Part shown: positions 56,350 through 64,000 of the stretch, piece by piece
Layout: every line of letters starts with the position of its first letter
Position numbering within the stretch: the stretch's first letter is position 1
Source: Diaporthe sp. PMI_573
Taxonomy: Eukaryota; Ascomycota; Sordariomycetes; Diaporthales; Diaporthaceae
Direction of reading: 5' to 3'
NCBI GenBank assembly: GCA_021399435.1
Contig: JAJTUP010000029.1
Coordinates: forward strand, 372,001-436,000
Length of the DNA stretch: 64,000 nucleotides
Translations under genes and position numbers: made by a program
Notes under the pieces: generated by a model
Seen by the model: the letters and a program-made list of their open reading frames with translations, nothing else
What the model was told of the DNA's origin: nothing
Databases searched by the model: none

Positions 56350-57081
56350 ATTAGCCGAGCAGCAACGCACTTGTTGGTTCCAGACCTTGTCGGCTTGCTA
56401 TGGCTATTTATAATGGAAGTGAGGAGGGATGTGTAAATGACTGCAGAGGACTTCCTTCATCTGAGACAAGTTGGAAGACCAACACCGTTTTAACTTATAA
56501 GGGTGACAGATATTCAAGTGAGTGGTATCCTCAGCAGAAAGGAATGCGGGTGGGGGGGACAGGACCCGTGCTTGGAACAATGATGTTGTTTCGGGGCCCG
56601 ACATGATTTATCTCTTGTCCGGCTGGGAGACAAAAAGAAACCAACTCTTCTTCGGCTGGAGAAGAAGGGGATTGTGCACCTCTCAAAGGGCAAGGCTGTC
56701 GGTTGGAAACCACGGCAGGCCCGTCATTGTCAGTCACAAAGACACAGTGACAACAGAGACACTCCGTGACTGACGCAACAGCAAAGACACGCCAACACAC
56801 GAAGAGAAATGGTCACAGGGCTACGTCAGAAGACTGCCGGGCTCCTATCTAAGCTGTCTATTAGCAATCGTGCAAGGAAAACCAACACAGATCAGAATAA
56901 CAAAGAAGAGGGCTATGGGCTTGCGGAATGCAAGCTGGGCCAGACGATTTTGAGATACACGTCTACCTATCTACCTTCTGCCCTTCCAAGCCTGATTCCA
57001 AGTCTAACGCCTTAGATAGTCGTACAATGCCATTATGGTATACCATGAATCGTGTCGTTCCAGCGCGCCATAGTTTGGGAA
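56287..57081. other. Intergenic
   Basis: Promoter of the hypothetical gene and 3' region of RPN11. Holds the T37 run listed separately. No gene seen. Confidence 0.5.
56312..56348. repeat. Poly(dT) tract, 37 nt
   Basis: Uninterrupted T run 26 bp upstream of the minus-strand ATG at 56286 (poly-A on its sense strand). Probably nucleosome-depleting; length may be unstable or affected by sequencing error. Confidence 0.9.
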
Positions 57082-58252
57082 TCAGCTGTCAATATCCATG
57101 TCTCCGCCCTTCGCGGCGTCTTTTGAGCCGCCCGCGCTCTCCTTCTTGGGCATGGTCGCCTCCTTGTCGATCATCTGCTTGGACACGGCAACGATGTTGT
57201 CCTCAATGAGCTGGCCGACGTCCTCCAGGTGCTTCTTGGGGTCCAGCTTGCCGACATAGCGTGTCTTGAGCTGGTCTTTTGTGAGCTCGGTCTCCTCCTT
57301 TACGCGCTTCTCGTAGCCGTCCGCCAGGCTGACCAGCCTCTCCAACCTCTCCTTGTTGTGGTCCGCCTCTATCCTGAAGTCGTCCATCTGCAGTGCCTCG
57401 GTCCAGGGGTGCTTGTGAAGGTTCATGAGCATGTTCTCCTCGAGAGCGGTCTTGCGGTAGTTGATTCCAATTGAGTAGTAGTGTCGGTTCAGGCCGTGGA
57501 TCAGCGCTTGGATAGAGGGCTTGTTGAGGTGACCCAAGTTCGACGTACTCTGGCGAGGCTCCTGACCGAGCATTAGGGACTGAGGGTTAATCAGCCGGAA
57601 TGCGTCGATCACGACCTTGCCCTTGACGGACTGGATGGGGTCGACGACGACGGCGACGGCTCGTGGGGTAAGCTGTTCGAAGCTCTGTTGGGTGTTGATG
57701 TCGACGCTCGAGAGCCAGCAGCCGAAACCGGGGTGAGAGTGGTACCATCCAACGACGGACTCGGGCCTGTACCAAAGGTTGTCATCAGCACGCCAGCTTC
57801 TAAACCCGGGGCCACGGCCAACGGGGCTTGCTGCCTACCTTCCTGTTTGCCGCAGCATCTCCATCATCTTCATCTGGAACACAGGGTCGACGGCCTCGAC
57901 ACTGACGCCGGTACCACTTTGTGGCATGGCAAAGACGTCCACGACGCGGACAGTGAAGTCGTCGACAAACTCTCCCAGCATCAGACCCATGACTTCCATA
58001 GGTACACCTGCTCGGCCGTGTCGCAGCATCTTGAGGAGGGCGAGGGAGGAAATGTAGACGGTCTCGGAGTTATCGATCAGGGTGGAGTTGTCCTATGGGC
58101 GAGGTGGGCTGTCAGCAGCATGATCGCGAGACGGTGTGAATGAGTAGGCATTCAGGGCATCTGGAGACGAGGCCTAGGCGACATACCGACCCGGGCTGAG
58201 CGCCGCCCAGCTGGCCACGGGCGCCACTCAACAGTCCTCTAAACTGATCCAT
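57082..58252 (-). CDS. RPN11: 26S proteasome lid deubiquitinase Rpn11
   Basis: Zinc metalloprotease that removes ubiquitin chains en bloc from substrates entering the 26S proteasome. Three exons, 58252-58187, 58092-57839, 57766-57082, with introns of 94 and 72 nt; 334 residues. The MPN+/JAMM motif is intact: His116, His118, Ser126 and Asp129 in [14 protein letters not shown]. Diagnostic Rpn11 blocks are [63 protein letters not shown] and DPKKHLEDV. The C-terminus is slightly longer and acidic (GGDMDIDS) than in yeast or human. Divergent from RPD3 with 732 bp between start codons. Confidence 0.97.
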
Positions 58253-58984
58253 GTTGCTCGTGAGATCTAGGGGTTGAGTCTCGATGAGTAGTGTGTTGAA
58301 GATGGAAGTATTTCGAAGAAAGGATGGTTTGCGTCAGAGCAGTAAGGATGGCGTATGGATGTGTTGGGGGAGTCAACAACCCGAGATGCGGCTTTGGAGG
58401 CGGGAGGTGGGTTGCGATGGATGATGGATCTGATTCAAGTTGACGACAGCTCGAGCAGCCTGGAGCTGCACAAAGAGGTACGTACCTGAGTCCCGAGCTG
58501 CCGACGTACCTTCGAGCGATCTGGCTTACCTTGTCAGCTCCGCCAGCCGGCACCAGCTGCTTGTTCGTCGGTGACTGGCCCAGTTTTGTTCCGGCCCGCC
58601 AATTAGATGGCGATCGCGACAGCTAGCTCGTCGTCACTGGCAGGGGTCCCAGCTAACCTGCCGATACAAGGTCCCTGGCCGAAGTGTCGAGAGCAAGTGG
58701 ACGGCAGGCAAAAAGGAAGAAGCTCTCTCTCCCAAGTTCGTCACTTCGTGTCTGCCGTCGCCTTTTCTGGCTCCTTGTTCCGAACTCTCCCTCCTCGCAA
58801 CACCCGCCAGCTATTGCAAGCCATTGCAAGCCTGTTTCAAGTCCAAGATCTTTCTTGAAATCTTGTTCCTCTAAACATTAACCAACGTCAGCCCAGTTCA
58901 AGTTCACCAAGAAGCTATACCGAATATTCCAACCAACAACTCCTGGACCGCACAGAGTGGTCCGGTCCGCCCTGCAGTCCAAGT
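58253..58984. promoter_or_regulatory. Bidirectional promoter region RPN11/RPD3
   Basis: Shared upstream region of two head-to-head housekeeping genes. C/A-rich leader before RPD3. I see no canonical proteasome box (GGTGGCAAA) on inspection. Confidence 0.5.
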
Positions 58985-61247
58985 ATGGCGACGACCGACC
59001 CAGCTGGAGTCGACAGGTCGCGGCCCCTGTTCTCCAAGCTCAACACCAGCAAGAAGAAGGTCGCCTACTTTTACGATTCGGACATTGGCAACTATGCGTA
59101 CGTTACTGGCCATCCCATGAAGCCACACCGGATCCGATTGGCACACAGCCTGGTCATGAACTACAATGTGTACAAGTATCTCGAGGTCTATGTCAGTCAC
59201 CAGCCCTCCTTGCCCCTGGACTTTTGTAAATCTCAGCATGGAACACTGACGCCATCTCCGGGCAGCGTGCCAAGCCAGCCGTCGTCAACGAGATGACCCA
59301 ATTCCACACAGACGAGTACATCGAGTTCCTGCGCCGAGTCACCCCAGACAACATGGACAGCTACATGCGCGAGCAGACTAAATACAACGTCGGTGATGAC
59401 TGTCCTGTCTTTGACGGACTCTTCGAGTTCTGTGGTATCAGCGCTGGCGGCTCCATGGAGGGCGCCGCTCGTCTCAACCGGCAAAAGTGCGACATCGCCG
59501 TCAATTGGGCTGGTGGACTGCACCACGCCAAGAAGAGCGAAGCCAGTGGATTTTGCTACGTCAACGGTACGTTTGGTGACTGACCCTACGCCCGTGCATG
59601 ACTCTCGATACTAAGCGACTCTGCTCTGTTGTAGATATCGTTCTCGCGATCCTCGAGCTCCTTCGATACAAGAAGCGCGTTCTGTACATCGACATCGACG
59701 TTCACCACGGGGATGGTGTCGAGGAGGCCTTCTACACCACCGACCGTGTCATGACCTGCTCTTTCCACAAGTACGGAGAGTACTTTCCAGGCACCGGCGA
59801 ACTTAGGGATGTCGGCATCGGTGTTGGAAAGAACTACGCTGTCAATTTCCCTCTCCGTGATGGCATCACCGACGACACGTACAAGACCATCTTCCAGCCC
59901 GTCATCCAGGCGGTGATGGACTACTACCAGCCTGAGGCCGTGGTCCTGCAGTGTGGCGGAGATAGTCTCTCGGGCGATCGTCTGGGCTGCTTCAACCTGA
60001 GCATGCGTGGCCACGCTAACTGCGTGAACTTTGTCCGCAGCTTCAACCTGCCCACTCTCGTCCTGGGCGGTGGCGGCTACACGATGCGCAACGTGGCCAG
60101 GACCTGGGCATACGAGACTGGTCGATTAGTTGGAGTGGAGATGGACCCCGTCCTGCCGTACAACGAATACTACGAAGTAAGTCCCTCTGCCACGCCAGGT
60201 CTGCCGAGCTTTGCTTGCTAACTATGAGTTTAGTACTACGGTCCTGATTACGAACTCAACGTGCGCCCATCGAACATGGAGAATGCCAACAGCACCGAGT
60301 ACCTCGAGAAGATCAAGAACGCCGTCATCGAGAACCTGAAGAAGACCGGCACACCTTCCGTACAAATGCAAGATGTTCCCCGTCAGAGCCTCGGGGCCAT
60401 GACGGATGAGGATGATGCCGAGCTTGACGATTTGGACAACGACCGCAACAAGGATGTGCGTATGACTCAGCGACGATGGGAGCAGAAAGTCACCCGCGAC
60501 GACGAGTTCGAGGAGAGCGATGACGAGGAGATGGCCGAGGCCAACGGCGTGTATCAGACGAATGGCAAGCGCAAGGGTATCATGGACTACAAAAATCCCC
60601 ACGCCCCTCAGGACGTAAGTCGCCAGCCTTCTCCTGTCGTCTCCAGGGCAGCGTCACCTGTGCCTGCGGCAGCGGACGAGACAGAAAACGTCGAGGGCGA
60701 CGAGACCATGGAGGACGTCGAGGCCGCACCGCAAGCGGAAGCCCCAAAGCCAGAGGAGCCGGTCGCGGCGAAGGACGCCGAGCCTGAGCTGGCACCGCCA
60801 GCTGCTGAGGCGACGATGCAGGTGGACGAGGATGGGGATGTCGACATGGCCGAACCCACCGAGCCGGCTGCGGCTGCCCCTCCTGCTTCTGAGGCTGTCG
60901 AGCCTACCGAGACCCCCACGATTAAGCAAGAGGAGGCGGAAGCGCAGTCATCAGCAGCCGCCGCAGAGGCGACCACCACCAATGCCGAGCCAAGCGAAAA
61001 GGCAGCCGATGAGCCCACCAAGACTGACGAGCCGGCAGAAACGGCCGCGGCAGAGGGACAGGACGCTGCTAAGTCACCAACTGCTGCGACTGAGCCCAAG
61101 GAGCCCGCTGAGAAGCCGAAGTCCGCGTCTCCAGCCAAGCCAGCAGAGAAGGCAGAAGAGGCTGCGACGGAGGTCAAGGAAGCATCCCCGAAGGCTGAGA
61201 AGGCGGAGAAGCCGGCTGGGGCAGCGGAGAAGACGACCGAGGAGTAG
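58985..61247 (+). CDS. RPD3: Class I histone deacetylase Rpd3
   Basis: Catalytic subunit of Sin3-type co-repressor complexes; removes acetyl groups from histone tails in the nucleus. Four exons, 58985-59191, 59266-59566, 59635-60176, 60234-61247; 687 residues. Active-site features: [18 protein letters not shown] across the second splice, the zinc-binding DIDVHHGDG, the [11 protein letters not shown] loop and [15 protein letters not shown]. The catalytic domain ends around [16 protein letters not shown]. Beyond it is an acidic linker ([13 protein letters not shown]) and a long Ala/Glu/Pro/Lys-rich tail of about 200 residues, longer than in yeast Rpd3 but typical of filamentous fungi. A GTAAGT at 60615 in the tail could be an alternative donor. 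Confidence 0.96.
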
Positions 61248-62532
61248 AGATGTCCCTCCGCACGCCGAATTTCGAGCGCAGGACGTGAGTTGATACGTGA
61301 TCACATCAGATCGTATCGACCCAGCCGAAGTTCAGAGTGATATCCGGGTGCTGCATGTTGTCATTGTGAACGGCTTCTCGAGTCCATTACAAACCCGAAA
61401 GATATCACAAGAGAGCTTAATGTCAGCAGGGAGTTGTCTTTTTATGATTATGAGGGTGCGTCAGTGCAGTAGTATCGAGGAGGCTCTATCTATTGTCTGT
61501 TGGACTGACTTGCACTAAGTGGCACGGCATGGGCGTCTGTGGCGTTTGGATGACTGGCCTCTCACGAAAAGGGGTATCAAAGGCAGGACAGCGTTTTGTA
61601 GTATATCTGTTTCATTTTTAGGGTTTTCTTCCAGAAAATTTAAACATGTCATACCCACGATGTGAGGCATAGTGATTGATACACAGAGCCAAGACTACAG
61701 CTCTTGGTTAGCAACCACCGCGCGCGCCATCAGCTGACATCGCGAGTACTCCGGTACAGGTGAACACCAGCTCAGGCAGCAGCTAGTGATTGTCCATGTG
61801 AGTTTTTCAAGCTGATGACGCGTCTCCCACACGTTGTCACTCCTCTCTACTCTGGGCTTCTTTGGCTTAGCCCAATACCCAGGCCGGTCTGAATCACTGG
61901 CCGGGGTCGGTGGGGACCCCCCGCATCGGCACCGACTGGTGAATTTGTAAGCTGCCGTCCATTAAACCGTCTCAGTCGGGCACATGCATGCAGGAGCGCT
62001 CACCCCGGCGGCAGAGCTTCCTGTCTTCCTGTTAAGACCCGCCGGCCTTTGTGCATTTGGTCCTTAGCACCTGGAACATGCTCTGGACCCCAGACAGTTA
62101 GCTGATCTTACCGTCGGTGCATCGTAGTGTCCAACGGGTTGCATGGATGGGGATGCATCATCTCAGACACATGCCAGTGACGTGCTGGTCCTGTCCTGAT
62201 TCGTCTTCTGGGCACCCCCCATCGGACCAATTGACCAAACGATGGCTTGGAATGACAGTAATCAACCTTGATGGAAACCGTTGGTGGACTTTGTTTAGCA
62301 ATCCGCTTTCACACAGCCGCTCCCTCATCGAGATTAGGAGAAGTATAAAGCAAACTTTCTCTATCCCCCTCATTCTCCCTCACTCCGGACCGTGACAGCA
62401 TATATCCTCACAGTTCTTCACCTCAACGACACCACAATACCGTCATCCCAAACAACATTGAGCGTTGCACTCCCCTCTAAGCACATCACCACATCACCAC
62501 ACACATCCACACAACACACATCACCAGCCACC
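61248..62532. other. Intergenic
   Basis: About 1.3 kb with no supported gene. A TATA-like GTATAAAG at 62343-62350 lies about 185 nt before the aldo/keto reductase ATG, followed by a CA-rich leader. Confidence 0.5.
62343..62350 (+). promoter_or_regulatory. TATA-like box of aldo/keto reductase gene
   Basis: GTATAAAG upstream of a C/A-rich leader; spacing to ATG is long, so tentative. Confidence 0.3.
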
Positions 62533-63513
62533 ATGTCCGGCTCAGAACTGAAGCTCGCCATCGGCACCGCCGGCTTCCCCGGTGCGGAGAAGCTCCAGCC
62601 CGCCCTGGACGCGACCAAGGCGGCGGGCATAAAGGAGATCGACACGGCCGAGATGTACGGCAACAACGAGGCCGACCTAGGCTCCGTAGGCGCGCCCGAG
62701 AAATTCATCATCTCGACCAAGAACCCGGGCGGGTGGCAGCCAGGCGCGCTAAAGGACATCACATCCCGGTTCAACGCCTCGCTCGACAAGCTCAAGACCA
62801 AGTCCGTGGACATCCTGTATGTTCACGGCCCGGACAGGAACCTGTCCCTGGACGAGTGGGTCCCGCAGGTCAACGCGCTGCACGGCGAGGGGAAATTCAA
62901 GCGGTTCGGGGTGAGCAACTTCAGCCCCGAGGAGACGCGGGCGCTGCACGAGTATGCCAAAGCCAAGGGCTACGTGCTCCCCACCGTCTACCAGGGCAAC
63001 TACAACGCGGTGTCGCGGCTCATCGACGACACCTTGTTCCCGGTGCTGCGAGAGCTAGGCATCGCGTTCTACGCGTACTCGCCCGTGGCGGGCGGGTTCC
63101 TGACCAAGACCAAGGCCGCGCTGGAGTCGGGCACGGCGGACGGGCGGTTCAAGAAGGACCACGAGGCGCCCGTCGCCAAGATGTACCACGACTTCTACTA
63201 CAAGCCCAAGCTGCTCGAGGGCCTCGGCCGCTGGGAGGCGCTGGCCGAGCAGCAAGGGGTGCCGAGGGCGGAGCTGGCGTACCGGTGGGTTTACTACCAC
63301 TCGCAGCTGAAGCAGGACCTGGGGGATGTTGTTATTGTGGGCGCCAGCAAGCCGGAGCAGATCACGCAGACCGTCGAGGGCATCAGGAGGGGCCCGCTTA
63401 AGCCTGAGGTTGTCAAGGGTATTGAGGAGGTTTGGCAGCTGGTCAAGGATGAGGCTATTGTTGATAATTTTGAGGCGTCGGGCGGTGTTGCGGCTCCTAT
63501 TCCTACGAAGTGA
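62533..63513 (+). CDS. Aldo/keto reductase (AKR7-like)
   Basis: NADPH-dependent reductase of aldehydes and ketones, cytosolic TIM barrel. Single exon, 326 residues; ATG 62533 follows CCACC, a strong start context. The catalytic tetrad is visible: Asp37 and Tyr42 (DTAEMYG), Lys63 (STKN) and His98 (YVHGPD). Other family marks are FKRFGVSNFSPEE, TVYQGNYNAVSR, FYAYSPVAGGFLT and the cofactor loop VIVGASKPEQI. Order and length match the aflatoxin-aldehyde-reductase (AKR7) group used in detoxifying dialdehydes, but the true substrate is unknown. It carries no signal peptide. Upstream leader has CACA-rich repeats. Confidence 0.93.
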   Translation: MSGSELKLAIGTAGFPGAEKLQPALDATKAAGIKEIDTAEMYGNNEADLGSVGAPEKFIISTKNPGGWQPGALKDITSRFNASLDKLKTKSVDILYVHGPDRNLSLDEWVPQVNALHGEGKFKRFGVSNFSPEETRALHEYAKAKGYVLPTVYQGNYNAVSRLIDDTLFPVLRELGIAFYAYSPVAGGFLTKTKAALESGTADGRFKKDHEAPVAKMYHDFYYKPKLLEGLGRWEALAEQQGVPRAELAYRWVYYHSQLKQDLGDVVIVGASKPEQITQTVEGIRRGPLKPEVVKGIEEVWQLVKDEAIVDNFEASGGVAAPIPTK

Positions 63514-64000
63514 TGGGATGGCGGAGGATACATCTTAGTTTGGCTTGGCCAGAGGAGATAGTTGCTGTGCCAATGTTCAAGCGTATCAATTCTAGACTCT
63601 CGATCCATTTTGCTGAGCGTCGTTGTTGAATGTCGTGGAACGCTGGATCCCCTGGTCCACATGTGCCACCCTCTCGTGCAAATGCATTTGCCAGCCAGTG
63701 TTTGTAGATGAGACCTCTCACACGGCGTTCGGGTCAACTCACAAAGACCGTCAATCATGTCAGATGTAAATAAGTCTCCGGGACTGTTGGTCCACGGATC
63801 CGGCAAGGTCGCGGTACGGAGGAATCGGATGGGCCGTTCCTGCAGGCAAGGGTCATGGCCTAGCTGAGCATGCACCCGTCTGCTCTCTTACACTCGCTGT
63901 ATGCGTTACAGTTTGGGTGGAGAACAGGAGATAAAGTTGGAATCATACATGGCGCAGGTCGGAATTACCACCTTCTGTCTCAGCTCCACATTGGTCGCAT
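63514..64000. other. Terminal intergenic stretch
   Basis: Aldo/keto reductase 3' region to the window edge; no gene seen. Confidence 0.5.

Noticed and set aside
61860..61940. GC-rich segment that looked like a possible structured RNA
   Set aside because: No tRNA arms or conserved TTCGA loop could be formed; no other RNA family recognised.

Overview
The window is nuclear DNA of a filamentous ascomycete (Pezizomycotina, most likely a Sordariomycete). Genes carry short introns (about 50-160 nt) with GT..AG ends and CTRAY-type branch sites. Coding DNA is GC-rich, genes lie on both strands without operons, and the families are typical of plant-associated moulds: AA9 polysaccharide monooxygenase, GH43, class II peroxidase, a PTH11-like rhodopsin-domain receptor and fungal Rpd3 and Rpn11. 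Exon boundaries were worked out by hand from splice signals and reading phase; they are predictions, not transcript data. Family names come from motif recognition; no database search was run.

Layout. 0-1.9 kb: the 3' end of a fungal type I fatty-acid synthase alpha subunit that stops after the ketosynthase, as secondary-metabolism FAS alphas do. 2.3-3.6 kb: a hypothetical protein. 5.0-10.6 kb: three adjacent genes for secreted proteins: a large protein whose C-terminus resembles an ADP-ribosyltransferase fold, a DUF4360-like protein and a seven-exon AA9 LPMO. 11.1-15.4 kb: an SDR reductase, an SRPBCC/START-like protein and a PTH11-like membrane protein. 16.4-19.6 kb: a small membrane protein, then a gene-poor stretch with two decayed secreted-protein genes. 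19.6-27.1 kb: GH43 glycosidase, luciferase-domain (DUF5519) protein, OPT transporter. 28.9-33.9 kb: a small hypothetical gene, zinc alcohol dehydrogenase and a type II membrane protein with a small Cys-containing ectodomain. 35.9-41.9 kb: alpha/beta hydrolase with TAP-like C-terminus and a class II peroxidase. 42.8-46.1 kb: a very large protein built of degenerate modules of about 140 residues, then a 15-nt periodic tract. 47.6-54.1 kb: FAD monooxygenase, C2H2 protein with a SUMO-interaction-like motif, NmrA-like protein and a small zinc-knuckle protein. 54.6-63.5 kb: a hypothetical signalling-type protein, proteasome RPN11 and histone deacetylase RPD3 head to head, then an aldo/keto reductase.

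The accessory genes point to plant-biomass attack (AA9, GH43, class II peroxidase), secretion and redox chemistry. The housekeeping pair RPN11/RPD3 marks a conserved segment at the right end. The most unusual items are the ADP-ribosyltransferase-like secreted protein, the modular repeat protein at 42.8-45.7 kb, the 15-nt periodic tract at 45.9-46.1 kb, and an AA9 enzyme with Phe at the usual axial Tyr position.
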